The notes: generated by a model not told the origin, from the sequence alone. A DNA stretch of 12,038 nucleotides from Bacillota bacterium (GCA_016284575.1 JAEEPD010000227.1:1-12038), one strand, 5' to 3'. Shown: positions 1-7,491, counted from the stretch's first letter. Translations and numbers: made by a program.

Positions 1-57
1 GATGGTGATCAGCATCTCCAGCCGGATCGGAGCCACCTTCAGTTCCTTTTTATCCAT
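1..57 (-). CDS. Probable P-II-like signalling protein, N-terminal fragment
   Basis: Only the first 19 codons lie in the window; the gene runs off the left edge. It starts at an ATG (57-55) preceded by GGAGGAG seven bases upstream, just beyond the stop of the DUF1538 gene, so the two are almost certainly co-transcribed and translationally close. The visible peptide has a charged start, MDKKELK, followed by PIRLEMLITI. That resembles the first beta strand of the divergent P-II-like proteins commonly encoded next to DUF1538 transporters. The family call therefore rests on a short match plus a known neighbourhood pattern. If correct, the product would bind a nucleotide or small effector and control the adjacent membrane protein. 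Confidence 0.5.
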   Translation of the reverse strand, partial: MDKKELKVAPIRLEMLITI

Positions 58-78
58 TTTCAAACTCCTCCATAAGCG

Positions 79-1692
79 CTAATCCCAGTTGAAATAGATG
101 ACCTCCGCGTCCTCTGCGGAGAAAATGCGGCGCATGGCGGTCTTTTCTCTGCCATGCTTTGCCACCAGAGCCCTGAAGCCCAGAAGCTGGATGGCTATGA
201 GAGGTGTCATGGCTACAAGGGCTACCATGCCAAAGGCATTTTCCATAATGCCCTCCACGCCTCTTACGCTTACGCAAAAGCCTATCACCATGGGAAGCAC
301 AAAGCTTGAGGTGAGCGGACCGCTGGCAACGCCGCCGGAGTCGAAGGCAATTGCTGTGTAAAGCCCGGGCACGAAGAGTGAAAGGGCAAGCGATATGATA
401 TAGCCGGGGATCAGATAGTACAGCACCGAAAAGCCGCTCATCACCCGGACCACAGACAGGGCTACAGACAGGCCGACGCCAACTGCAAGAGCTATCATCA
501 TCTGCCGTTTGCTGACATTTCCGTCGGTGACGTCCTCCACCTGGCGGTTCAGAACGTGGATGGCAGGCTCCGCCAGCACCGTGGTCATGCCGAGGATGAA
601 GGCGAATATGACAGGAATGCTGCCGCCTGCCTGCCCCAGCTCCTGTCCCACATGAAAGCCCACCGGCATGTATCCCACTGATACGGCAGTCAGGAAGATC
701 ACCAGGCCTGTCAGTGTATAGACAAGGCCAACGAAGATCTGTATAAGCCTCTGCCTGCTTATCTTCAGCACGCTCAGCTGAAGTATCATGAAAAAGAATA
801 TTATCAGAGCCAGGGCAAGTGCCACCTCGCCGGATATCGTGATCACCACGTTCAGAAGCGGTCGCCCAAAGGAGCTTACCATGGAATAATCCGGAAGCTC
901 ATAAACAACGCTGCCGCTGGAGAAAAGGGGGAGTATCAGCATGGCAAGCACCGGTCCCACGGAGCAGAGGGCAACCAGTCCAAAGCTGTTTTCCTGTGCC
1001 TTCTTTCCCCCGATGCTTCTTGCTATCCCCACGCCCAGGGCCATGATAAAGGGCACCGTTATGGGGCCGGTGGTGACGCCTCCTGAGTCGAAGGCCAGGG
1101 GAAGGAAGGGCTGCTTCTCCCTTTCATAGAGAAGCGACACCATGGTGAAGATCATAAGATAAAACAGCAGGAGCAGAGATGACTGATCCTTCTGGTAAAC
1201 TATCTTGATAACTCCGAGGAGCAGAAAGAGCCCCACGCCCAACCCGATGGTCACGATCAGGACTCTGCTGTTTATCACTCCGCTGACCTGCCCGGCAAGC
1301 ACGGACAGATCCGGCTCCGCTATGGTGATAAACACACCCATAAGAAATGATACAAGTAAAAGGACCAGGATCTTTTTCGATTTTGAAAGGCCTGTTCCTA
1401 TGTGTTCACCCATTGGCGTCATCGCCATGTCAGCCCCGAGGTTGAACATCGCGATGCCAAGGATAAGAAAAATCGTGGAGATAATAAATACGCAAAGCTC
1501 CCTTGCCGTAAGAGACACGAAGGGTGTAGCGCAGCTCAGCAGTATGAGCAGCGCCACGGGGACAACAGAAAGGGCAGATTCCCTTAATTTGTCCAGCAAA
1601 GCGGTGCTGACAGTTTTTTTGATCATGTTCATCTTCAAATTGATCCAGTTCTGTGATTTCGGTCGGAAGAGTTTCTTATTTAAACGTTTCAC
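79..1692 (-). CDS. DUF1538 integral membrane protein with two internal repeats
   Basis: A 537-residue, very hydrophobic protein with about a dozen predicted membrane segments, matching the DUF1538 family of putative transporters. Two homologous halves are visible. AEPDLSVLAGQV in the first half corresponds to AEPAIHVLNRQV in the second, and AFDSGGVTTGPITVPF to AFDSGGVASGPLTSSF. This suggests an inverted or parallel repeat fold of the transporter type, with the two acidic/SGG motifs forming a substrate or ion site (inference). Many family members encode the halves as separate genes; here they are fused. The first in-frame start is a GTG at 1692 with no good ribosome binding site. ATG codons at residues 21 and 23 are alternative starts and would leave the repeats intact. 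It sits 52 bases downstream of an unknown membrane gene and 21 bases ahead of a probable P-II-like gene, which supports regulated transport. The substrate is unknown. Confidence 0.85.
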   Translation of the reverse strand: MKRLNKKLFRPKSQNWINLKMNMIKKTVSTALLDKLRESALSVVPVALLILLSCATPFVSLTARELCVFIISTIFLILGIAMFNLGADMAMTPMGEHIGTGLSKSKKILVLLLVSFLMGVFITIAEPDLSVLAGQVSGVINSRVLIVTIGLGVGLFLLLGVIKIVYQKDQSSLLLLFYLMIFTMVSLLYEREKQPFLPLAFDSGGVTTGPITVPFIMALGVGIARSIGGKKAQENSFGLVALCSVGPVLAMLILPLFSSGSVVYELPDYSMVSSFGRPLLNVVITISGEVALALALIIFFFMILQLSVLKISRQRLIQIFVGLVYTLTGLVIFLTAVSVGYMPVGFHVGQELGQAGGSIPVIFAFILGMTTVLAEPAIHVLNRQVEDVTDGNVSKRQMMIALAVGVGLSVALSVVRVMSGFSVLYYLIPGYIISLALSLFVPGLYTAIAFDSGGVASGPLTSSFVLPMVIGFCVSVRGVEGIMENAFGMVALVAMTPLIAIQLLGFRALVAKHGREKTAMRRIFSAEDAEVIYFNWD

Positions 1693-1705
1693 AACGCAAA
1701 CAGGA

Positions 1706-1723
1706 CCTATGCTGCGGCATAGG
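1706..1723 (-). repeat. Perfect 7-bp stem-loop in the operon gap
   Basis: CCTATGC (1706-1712) and GCATAGG (1717-1723) are perfect complements around a 4-base loop TGCG. The hairpin lies in the 52-base gap between the 129-residue membrane protein gene and the DUF1538 gene, about 14 bases upstream of the GTG start. No T-run follows in either direction, so it is not an intrinsic terminator. It could act as an RNA stability or translation element in the minus-strand transcript. Confidence 0.45.
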
Positions 1724-1744
1724 ACGGTTCAGAGTTGAAGATGG

Positions 1745-2134
1745 TTATTTTTTACCGTCTTTTTTGTGAACGCAGGAGATTATCGCATGTCTGTCCACAG
1801 ACGATGAGCAGACAAGCCCAAAGGCTAAGAGGATCACCAGCATCCCCAGCCTCAGGCTCTGCGGGATCTCCAGTAGAATATACCGGGTGCGCAGCTTGGG
1901 CGCTATCCGGGCAAGAACAGATGAGTGAAACTTCCTGGAGGATATCTCCTCTACATTTCCTGCGGTTGCAAGGGATATGGATCTTGCTAAAATAAAGCTC
2001 CTTCCCTCGGTCGGGGATTGGAGCATTCCATGGGTCGTGTCGGGCGCTGAAAGGAAAAAGCAGAGGAAAATGATCAAGGCAATTGCGATAGCTGCTGATG
2101 TTTTATACTTTTTCACAAAGCTGCCCAGTATCAT
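1745..2134 (-). CDS. Unknown small membrane protein (129 aa)
   Basis: I do not recognise this protein. It is a convincing gene: its ATG is preceded by AGGGAGA at a normal distance, a good promoter lies just upstream (2166-2195), and it leads the operon with the DUF1538 and P-II-like genes. A hydrophobic segment at about residues 12-30 follows a short basic start and could be a membrane anchor or uncleaved signal. A second hydrophobic stretch lies at about residues 92-108, followed by a tail ending in KKDGKK. Between them is a polar region of about 60 residues, probably outside the cell if both ends are cytoplasmic. The operon position suggests an accessory subunit of the DUF1538 transporter, but that is inference. 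Confidence 0.6.
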   Translation of the reverse strand: MILGSFVKKYKTSAAIAIALIIFLCFFLSAPDTTHGMLQSPTEGRSFILARSISLATAGNVEEISSRKFHSSVLARIAPKLRTRYILLEIPQSLRLGMLVILLAFGLVCSSSVDRHAIISCVHKKDGKK

Positions 2135-2165
2135 TTCTTCTCCCTGCAGGTAATAACTTATGCTT

Positions 2166-2195
2166 ATAATAATATGCCGGGAGCGTTTATGTCAA
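2166..2195 (-). promoter_or_regulatory. Sigma-A-type promoter for the DUF1538 operon
   Basis: Read on the minus strand, TTGACA (2195-2190) is followed after 18 bases by TATTAT (2171-2166); an overlapping TATTAT gives 15-base spacing. It lies about 30 bases upstream of the start of the 129-residue protein and points into it. It is divergent from the iorA promoter region. Confidence 0.6.
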
Positions 2196-2248
2196 CCGCT
2201 TCCGGGCATTCTGAAGCTCCTTTTGAAACAGCAAAAAATAACTAAAAC

Positions 2249-2279
2249 TGATATAATCAGCCGTATTTTGTGGTATACT
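2249..2279 (+). promoter_or_regulatory. Two candidate extended -10 promoters for iorAB
   Basis: TGATATAAT (2249-2257) is a perfect extended -10 element, and TGGTATACT (2271-2279) is a second one. Neither has a good -35 at 16-18 bases: TTGAAA at 2223-2228 is 23 bases from the first. Extended -10 elements can work without a -35. The second would start transcription near 2286, giving a leader of about 90 bases that contains the 2300-2341 inverted repeat. Which one is used cannot be told from sequence. Confidence 0.5.
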
Positions 2280-2299
2280 ACTTAATTAACAAACGCATC

Positions 2300-2341
2300 T
2301 TATGTCCTGTAGAGGCTTTGTATTGTCGCAGCAGGACATAA
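2300..2341 (+). repeat. 10-bp inverted repeat in the iorA leader
   Basis: TTATGTCCTG (2300-2309) is perfectly complementary to CAGGACATAA (2332-2341), with 22 bases between. It would form a stable hairpin in the iorA leader RNA about 25 bases before the ribosome binding site, or could be a DNA operator with arms 32 bases apart. No T-run follows directly, so it is not a simple terminator. No riboswitch class was recognised. Confidence 0.5.
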
Positions 2342-2376
2342 ACCTTTCATATAAAGCATGAAAACTGGAGATGACT

Positions 2377-4128
2377 ATGAAAAAACATCTGCTATCCGGC
2401 AATGAAGCAATTGCCAGAGGTGCTTACGAGGCCGGCGTAAAGGTGGCTTCCGCCTATCCCGGCACGCCAAGCACCGAAATACTCGAAAATCTTCCGCAGT
2501 ACAAGGCGGACCTTTACAGCGAGTGGGCTCCCAATGAAAAGGTGGCGACCGAGGTGGCCTACGGTGCTTCCCTTGCAGGCCTTCGCAGCCTCTGCGCCAT
2601 GAAGCACGTTGGTCTTAACGTGGCTGCAGACCCCGTATTCACAGCCGCATATAACGGCGTCAACGGCGGCTTTGTCATCGTCACCGCAGACGACCCCTCC
2701 ATGCACAGCTCCCAGAACGAGCAGGACAACCGCTACTACGCAAAGTCTGCCAAGCTGCCCATGCTGGAGCCCTCGGATTCTCAGGAATGCCTGGACTTCA
2801 TGAAGGCTGCCTACGACATTTCCGAGAGATTCGATATGCCCGTGCTCTTCAGGACCACCACCCGCGTGGCCCACAGCAAGAGCCTTGTGGAGTTCGGTGA
2901 AAGGACCGAGCATCCCGCTCCCGCCTACGTCCGCAACCCCAGGAAGAACATAGCGTCTCCTGCCAATGCCATGCTGAATCACCCCAAGCTGGAGGCTAAT
3001 TTCGAGGAGCTGAGAAAGTACGCCAACGAATGCCCCCTCAATAAGGTGGAGATGAAGGGCACAAAGATCGGTGTCATCAGCGCTTCCATCGCATATGAAT
3101 ACGCAAAGGACGCCTTCCCCGAGGATACCAGCTTCCTGAAGCTTGGAATGACCAATCCTCTGCCCATGGATCTTATCCGCGATTTCGCATCAAAGGTCGA
3201 AAAGCTCTATGTTATAGAGGAGCTTGAGCCCTTCATGGAGGAGCAGATCAAGGCTGCGGGCATCGCCTGCGAGGGCAAGAAATTTACAGGCCTCTGCTAC
3301 GAGCTGAATCCCCAGCTCATCAAAGAAAGGGTCTTTGGCGAGAAGGCCGAGACCGTGGACGTGGGCGTAAAGGCTGTCTCCAGACCTCCCGCGCTCTGCC
3401 CGGGCTGCCCCCACAGAGGCTTCTTCTACACCATGAGCAAGCACAAGGATTATGTGGTGGCGGGCGACATCGGCTGCTACACCCTGGGCGGCTCCGCGCC
3501 CCTTTCCGCGGTGGATTCCGTGGTCTGCATGGGCGGCGGCTTCTCCATCGCCATGGGCTTTGCAAAGGCCTTTGAGCTCTCCGGCCAGACCGACAAGAAG
3601 GTCTTCGGCGTGGTGGGCGACTCCACCTTCTTCCACAGCGGCATGACCGGCGCCGCAGAGATCTCCTACAACAAGGGCAATCTCATCCCTGTGGTGCTGG
3701 ACAACTCCATCACCGGCATGACCGGCCATCAGGACAACCCCGGCTCGGGCTACACCCTTCAGGGCGAGATTGCGGAGCGCATCAGGATCGAGGATGTGCT
3801 GGCTGCATATGGCTTTAAGAATATCATCATCGTGGATCCCCAGGATCTGAAGGCCATGGAAAAGGCTGTCCAGGATGCTCTGGCCTCCGAGGAAAAGGCT
3901 GCCATCATCTGCCGCAGGCCCTGCGTTCTTATAAAGCGCATCAAGCATAATTTCGGCACCTGCGTGGTGGATACCGACAAATGCGTTGGCTGCAAGATGT
4001 GCCTTAAGGTGGGCTGCCCGGCAGTCACCGTTGAAAACGGCAAGGCTCACATTGATGCATCTCAGTGCGTAGGCTGCACGGTCTGCGCTCAGGTCTGCCC
4101 GATGGGCGCCATTTCCAGAAAGGAGTAA
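2377..4128 (+). CDS. iorA: Indolepyruvate:ferredoxin oxidoreductase, alpha subunit
   Basis: The large subunit of the enzyme that oxidatively decarboxylates indolepyruvate and other aryl pyruvates with CoA and oxidised ferredoxin to give aryl-acetyl-CoA, CO2 and reduced ferredoxin (EC 1.2.7.8). It acts in the cytoplasm in anaerobic aromatic amino acid breakdown. I chose the ATG at 2377 because GGAG (2367-2370) is six bases upstream; an ATG at 2371 would directly abut it. The 583-residue length is normal. In order: an N-terminal pyrimidine-binding domain with SAYPGTPSTE (25-34) and EKVATEVAYGAS; a CPGC motif (341-344); the thiamine-diphosphate domain with GDIGCYTLG (363-371) and GDSTFFHSG (414-422) followed by DNS (442-444); and a C-terminal double 4Fe-4S ferredoxin domain with cysteines near 536-547 (CxxCxxCxxxxCP) and 564-574 (CxxCxxCxxxCP). 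It is followed directly by iorB. Confidence 0.96.
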   Translation: MKKHLLSGNEAIARGAYEAGVKVASAYPGTPSTEILENLPQYKADLYSEWAPNEKVATEVAYGASLAGLRSLCAMKHVGLNVAADPVFTAAYNGVNGGFVIVTADDPSMHSSQNEQDNRYYAKSAKLPMLEPSDSQECLDFMKAAYDISERFDMPVLFRTTTRVAHSKSLVEFGERTEHPAPAYVRNPRKNIASPANAMLNHPKLEANFEELRKYANECPLNKVEMKGTKIGVISASIAYEYAKDAFPEDTSFLKLGMTNPLPMDLIRDFASKVEKLYVIEELEPFMEEQIKAAGIACEGKKFTGLCYELNPQLIKERVFGEKAETVDVGVKAVSRPPALCPGCPHRGFFYTMSKHKDYVVAGDIGCYTLGGSAPLSAVDSVVCMGGGFSIAMGFAKAFELSGQTDKKVFGVVGDSTFFHSGMTGAAEISYNKGNLIPVVLDNSITGMTGHQDNPGSGYTLQGEIAERIRIEDVLAAYGFKNIIIVDPQDLKAMEKAVQDALASEEKAAIICRRPCVLIKRIKHNFGTCVVDTDKCVGCKMCLKVGCPAVTVENGKAHIDASQCVGCTVCAQVCPMGAISRKE

Positions 4129-4134
4129 GCGAAC

Positions 4135-4719
4135 ATGTCTAATAACAGATCCGCACTTTTGGTAGGTGTAGGCGGACAGGGCGCTATCCTGACCGCAAAG
4201 GTACTGGTTAACGGTCTTATGAAGGCCGGCTATGATGTAAAGATGAGCGAGGTCCACGGCATGAGCCAGAGGGGCGGCAGCGTTTCCACCCAGGTCCACT
4301 GGGGCGACAAGGTCAATTCTCCCGTCATCGGCAAGGGCGCCGCGGATATCATCGTTTCTTTCGAGAAGATGGAGGCGGTGCGCTATGCGGACTTCCTCAA
4401 ACCCGGCGGCATCGTTGTCGTTAACGATTACGAAATGGCGAGCTCCTCCATAGCTGCAGGCCTTGCCACATATCCCGAGGGCTGCCTGGAGGCGCTTCAG
4501 AGCCATTTCGAGACCCACGCAGTAAAGGCGGCGGAGATCGCCGAGGGACTGGGCACCTCAAGATGCATGAACATCGTGCTCTTCGGCGCCATGGTGAAGG
4601 CTCTCGGCATGGAGGATATCTGCGACTGGGAGGAGGTCATAAAGGAGACCGTTCCCCCGAAGTTCATCGAGCTGAACGTTAACGCCTACAGAGCAGGCTA
4701 CGCTGCAGTCGAGAAGTAA
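4135..4719 (+). CDS. iorB: Indolepyruvate:ferredoxin oxidoreductase, beta subunit
   Basis: The 194-residue small subunit of the IorAB complex, corresponding to the gamma domain of pyruvate-type 2-oxoacid:ferredoxin oxidoreductases; length is normal. The glycine-rich loop VGVGGQGAILTAK (10-22) and the segment SEVHGMSQRGGSVSTQVHWG are typical of IorB. The ATG is served by AGGAG at 4121-4125, which overlaps the end of iorA. Only six bases separate the two genes, as expected for equal production of complex subunits. No active-site residue looks missing. A ferredoxin to accept the electrons is not encoded nearby. Confidence 0.95.
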   Translation: MSNNRSALLVGVGGQGAILTAKVLVNGLMKAGYDVKMSEVHGMSQRGGSVSTQVHWGDKVNSPVIGKGAADIIVSFEKMEAVRYADFLKPGGIVVVNDYEMASSSIAAGLATYPEGCLEALQSHFETHAVKAAEIAEGLGTSRCMNIVLFGAMVKALGMEDICDWEEVIKETVPPKFIELNVNAYRAGYAAVEK

Positions 4720-4755
4720 ACGCTGCAGCTTTCCCGGACTGAAAGGAGCAAACTG

Positions 4756-5502
4756 ATGAAAAAAAAGCAGGCATGGATCATTATCATGGTGGTCCTTGCC
4801 TGTTTTTGCATGGGCTATGTGGACGCGGCGCTGCGGCCGGGTTATGTGCTCAAGTCTGTGATCAAGCTGGCGCTTTTTCTCGGGCTTCCGCTGATCTATT
4901 CCGGGATCGACAGGGACTTTCGGGCGCGAAGCCTCTTTCGTGCTGACAAGCGGGGCCTTCTGACAGCTATTGCTTTGGGAGCTGGTGTCTACCTGCTCAT
5001 ACTCGGAGCCTATTTTGCGCTTCGCAGCTTCTTCGATTTTTCGGCTCTTACCACAGCGCTGACAGCCCAGACCGGGGTCGCAAAGGACAATTTCCTCTGG
5101 GTCTCCCTTTATATTTCCTTCGTGAATTCGCTGCTGGAGGAGTTCTTCTTCCGGGGCTTTGCTTTTCTTACCTTGAAGCGGGTGGTGATGCAGGGTGCAG
5201 GACGCAGCGTCTCAAAGCTGCCGGAAGATAAGGCTCCCGCAGCTGCCGTCTCCGGCATCCGCTCAGTCCGCGGCATCGCCTATGCTTTCAGCGCCTTCGC
5301 CTTTGCTGCTTATCACATCGCCATGATGCTGGGCTGGTTCGCCCCGGCGGTCACCGTACTGGCTCTCATCGGCCTCTTTGCAGGCGGCCTCATCTTCGAC
5401 CGCTTCGATGAGCCCGGCAGCAGCATCTGGCTCTCCTGGCTGGTCCACATGTTCGCCAACTTTGCCATCAATACAGTTGGCTTCATACTTTTCGCCGCAT
5501 AA
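4756..5502 (+). CDS. CPBP-family intramembrane metalloprotease
   Basis: A 248-residue polytopic membrane protein of the CPBP (Abi/CAAX-protease-like) family. All three family motifs are present: EEFFFR (E128, E129, R133), a histidine in the AAYHIAMM segment (H187), and HMFAN (H231, N235). These are the expected catalytic and metal-binding groups of glutamate-type intramembrane proteases, so it is probably active. Bacterial members have roles in bacteriocin self-immunity, signal peptide processing and regulator cleavage; the substrate here is unknown. AGGAG lies 11 bases before the ATG. It follows iorB by 36 bases with no terminator between, so it is probably on the iorAB transcript, although no functional link to aryl-pyruvate oxidation is evident. 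A basic and alanine-rich loop at about 145-165 separates motif 1 from motif 2. Confidence 0.88.
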   Translation: MKKKQAWIIIMVVLACFCMGYVDAALRPGYVLKSVIKLALFLGLPLIYSGIDRDFRARSLFRADKRGLLTAIALGAGVYLLILGAYFALRSFFDFSALTTALTAQTGVAKDNFLWVSLYISFVNSLLEEFFFRGFAFLTLKRVVMQGAGRSVSKLPEDKAPAAAVSGIRSVRGIAYAFSAFAFAAYHIAMMLGWFAPAVTVLALIGLFAGGLIFDRFDEPGSSIWLSWLVHMFANFAINTVGFILFAA

Positions 5503-5630
5503 GCGTATCCGTTTATCGCTTTTGGTTTTTCCGTGCAGGATCTTCAGCTATTCAGGCGTGGGTTTATATTCGTTTTCCCTCCATTTCATATTCGCTGTAG
5601 TACGTATGGAGTATAGATGATCAATGCCAG
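5503..5630 (+). other. 3' untranslated region of the iorAB-CPBP transcript
   Basis: No gene was found here. A weak stem (AAGCG at 5501-5505 with CGCTT at 5517-5521) is followed by TTTGGTTTTT and might give partial termination immediately after the CPBP gene. The stronger terminator is at 5631-5660. Confidence 0.4.
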
Positions 5631-5660
5631 CCTTGCGTCTGACGCAAGGTGTTTTTGTTT
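5631..5660 (+). terminator. Intrinsic terminator of the iorAB-CPBP operon
   Basis: CCTTGCG (5631-5637), loop TCTGA, CGCAAGG (5643-5649), then TGTTTTTGTTTT. This is a 7-bp GC-rich stem, extendable by a G-U pair, with a U-rich tail on the plus strand. It sits 128 bases after the CPBP stop codon and separates the core operon from the minus-strand island. Confidence 0.8.
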
Positions 5661-5844
5661 TACACATTTCAGTTATTTTGTACCTGGGATTTATCCTGAA
5701 ACAAAAAGTCAAGAGTTTTTTAGTAAGTTCTCGAAAAAAGTGCTGATTTTATGCAGGTTTCCGGTTTTCGGCCTTCGGTTTAAAATTGATTTGGCAGTTA
5801 GGTCAGCGTCAAATATGATTCAAATCATTATATGCTATGTGTAC

Positions 5845-5876
5845 GAAAAGGGCTTTCGGACATAGCCGAAAGCCCC
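5845..5876 (-). terminator. Intrinsic terminator of the island operon
   Basis: GGGCTTTCGG (5850-5859) pairs perfectly with CCGAAAGCCC (5866-5875) around a 6-base loop. On the minus strand the stem is followed by TTTTC, so it terminates transcription arriving from the DUF4926-like gene, whose stop is about 40 bases upstream. The region between the two opposed terminators (5661-5844) contains nothing I can recognise. Confidence 0.85.
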
Positions 5877-5916
5877 TCTGAACCAATATGGCTCAATTCC
5901 TATACTCACTCTGATA

Positions 5917-6099
5917 TTATACCGGCTCAACTTCACATAACAGGTAAGTAACTACATCCACAGGATAATCCGTTTCATCCCAGAGTTCAACTTCACATGC
6001 CGGGCCAGAAGTATACAAGCTAACTACAACTCCAGTAGTGCCTGCCGGGTAGCCCTCTTTAGTCACAAGAGTTCTGACTTTTGTGTTCTCAGTAATCAT
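5917..6099 (-). CDS. DUF4926-like small protein, candidate immunity protein
   Basis: A 60-residue acidic protein. The pattern of an N-terminal strand, then a Gly-rich turn (YPAGTTGVVVSLY), an acidic strand (CEVELWDETDYPVDVV) and a hydrophobic end (YLLCEVEPV) matches the small SH3-like DUF4926 family. Members of that family often lie directly after a DUF6883 gene, as here, which suggests a toxin/immunity or partner-protein relation (family knowledge plus inference). Its ATG overlaps the stop of the upstream gene by one base (TAATG) and GGAGGGA precedes it. Translation is therefore coupled, as expected when the two products must be made together. It is the last gene before the 5845-5876 terminator. 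Function is not proven. Confidence 0.7.
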   Translation of the reverse strand: MITENTKVRTLVTKEGYPAGTTGVVVSLYTSGPACEVELWDETDYPVDVVTYLLCEVEPV

Positions 6100-6551
6100 T
6101 ATCGTCCCTCCAAATAATTAGTGATCATTCTCGGTATGCTCTGACCTTTATCGATCTGATATACCGCTATTATATTTTTGGTCTTTCCGTTTGGTCCTGT
6201 AACCGGAATCCTAAACTTATACTTAGTTCCATATTCCGACTGTGAGACCTCATATGGTTTATTTCCTGATGTTACATACTCATGCACCTGAGAAATCAAC
6301 CCGTCTGCATTCTCTCTTGTATAGCCAAGGCCTTTCTTATACGCTTCAGCTTTCCCTTTAGCATTCGGGTTATCTGGATTAAGCGAGTAATTTATAAACT
6401 TTTCCCGCGGTGTAACCGCATTCTTTGCATTAGGCATTGATGAAGAAACGTTCGCTCCATTTTCAGTTGCTGCTGCCTCAACACCTGTTTGCTCCAGGCT
6501 TCCTTGGGTTCCCGCTGTTCCAACAGCCTCTCCGCTTGACGTACCATTCAT
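6099..6551 (-). CDS. DUF6883-like protein, candidate small toxin module
   Basis: A 150-residue protein in two parts. The first 38 or so residues are a low-complexity Gly/Ser/Thr/Ala/Glu linker with no signal peptide. The rest, from about residue 39, matches the pattern I associate with DUF6883: MPNAKNAVTPREKFINYSLNPDN, then GLGYTRENADGL, YGTKYKFRIPVTGPNG and a final PRMITNYLE. DUF6883 is often the C-terminal domain of larger polymorphic-toxin or phage-head-like proteins; here it stands alone after a linker, as though the delivery part were lost. I chose the ATG at 6551, which gives a classic ATGA overlap with the upstream stop and has GGGAGG upstream; a GTG at 6563 would overlap that site. 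The catalytic activity of the domain is not known to me. Confidence 0.7.
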   Translation of the reverse strand: MNGTSSGEAVGTAGTQGSLEQTGVEAAATENGANVSSSMPNAKNAVTPREKFINYSLNPDNPNAKGKAEAYKKGLGYTRENADGLISQVHEYVTSGNKPYEVSQSEYGTKYKFRIPVTGPNGKTKNIIAVYQIDKGQSIPRMITNYLEGR

Positions 6552-7318
6552 GATACCAAACACCTCCCTCTATTTCTTTCTCTAAGGGAATTGTAAGGAA
6601 TCACAACACGGATACCTTTGTCGATGGCATACTGAAATAGCTTTAAGGATGTCTCATCATTTCCACAGACCGAATATACAATTATCGTCTTAAGCGGAAG
6701 ATGGTCTACTGCATATTTTACTGCAGCTTTCAAGAGAGCCCTTTCACTCGCATACCGGACATGCCCCTTTGTGCTGAATGCAACCACTTCGCATCCCTCT
6801 AATCCACTAAAGAAAAGAGGAAAACTCTCTTCTGATACGTATGTTATGCTCGGGATTGCGACTGTCCTAAGTTCCAGGATGAACCAAAGGGTTACAATAC
6901 GTGCTTTCCATAACCGGATTAGGTTTTCGACTTTTTGCAGATCTCCAAACTGTGAGTAATCCGGTGATACAAGGAATTTGACGTCTTTGAGCCTGTCCTT
7001 ATAAAATTCCAAAAGATTCCTATCATCATAATAGATTGCATTGAAAAGCCCATGTAATCCATCAAACACAGGATCATATGTATAAAAACATACACCTGTC
7101 AAGGCAGTTCGATGATAGCTCCCTGGCTGATTGTATAAGGCCAGGTAATCCGGAACTATATCCGTCTTACAGTAAAGCACCGGGAAATCATATTCTCCAG
7201 TAGTATAGGTCTGATTCGTTAAAGATAGATAGTTCAAATTGAGCAGACGGCGCAAGTCTTTCTGACATCGCTGACTGGAGCCGTCTTGAAGATGGATTTT
7301 CTTGGAAACTTTGCGCAT
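6548..7318 (-). CDS. DUF4417 domain protein
   Basis: A 256-residue soluble protein resembling DUF4417 proteins of phages, conjugative elements and defence-like islands. Recognisable blocks are DIVPDYLALYN (53-63), FLVSPDYSQFGDL (115-127) followed by a LWKARIVTLWF helix, the SITYVSEESFPLFFSG block (157-172), VVAFSTKGHVR (178-188), and the strand TIIVYSVCG (211-219). The biochemical role of the family is unknown to me. The ATG at 7318 has an excellent AAAGGAGG site. The stop overlaps the next start by four bases (ATGA), so it is coupled to the DUF6883-like gene. Base composition is AT-rich compared with iorAB, consistent with acquisition. A repeat-rich leader of about 280 bases lies immediately upstream. 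Confidence 0.75.
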   Translation of the reverse strand: MRKVSKKIHLQDGSSQRCQKDLRRLLNLNYLSLTNQTYTTGEYDFPVLYCKTDIVPDYLALYNQPGSYHRTALTGVCFYTYDPVFDGLHGLFNAIYYDDRNLLEFYKDRLKDVKFLVSPDYSQFGDLQKVENLIRLWKARIVTLWFILELRTVAIPSITYVSEESFPLFFSGLEGCEVVAFSTKGHVRYASERALLKAAVKYAVDHLPLKTIIVYSVCGNDETSLKLFQYAIDKGIRVVIPYNSLRERNRGRCLVS

Positions 7319-7374
7319 AGAGAATCCTCCTTTCGCGCACGTGAGGCACAGAATAAACTTCCTGCCCGGGTCAT

Positions 7375-7426
7375 GTCTCCGAGATATTCCTTAACGCTGC
7401 TAATACGGATAGGAATATCTGGAGAC
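7375..7426 (-). repeat. Hairpin repeat copy A (15-bp stem, one bulge)
   Basis: GTCTCC and AGATATTCC (7375-7380, 7382-7390), separated by one bulged G, pair with GGAATATCT and GGAGAC (7412-7426) around a 21-base loop. Positions 7399-7426 are identical to 7519-7546 of copy B, exactly 120 bases away. Confidence 0.75.
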
Positions 7427-7491
7427 TGAAACAATAGTGTTCTTAAACCCCATCGGTAAATCGCCAAAAATGCACGATGGGTATTGTAAAC

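Noticed and set aside
2282..2293. Rex-type redox operator near the iorA promoter (TTAATTAACAAA)
   Set aside because: Only one half-site matches; the left half does not resemble TTGTTAA or TTGTGAA.
3190..4518. Long minus-strand open frame across iorA and iorB
   Set aside because: It is a shadow of the high-GC codon pattern of iorA/iorB, which are unmistakable; the peptide is Ala/His/Gly-rich without family features.
5617..5865. 82-residue plus-strand frame after the CPBP gene
   Set aside because: It runs straight through the plus-strand terminator at 5631-5660 and into the opposing one, lacks a ribosome binding site, and the peptide has no recognisable pattern.
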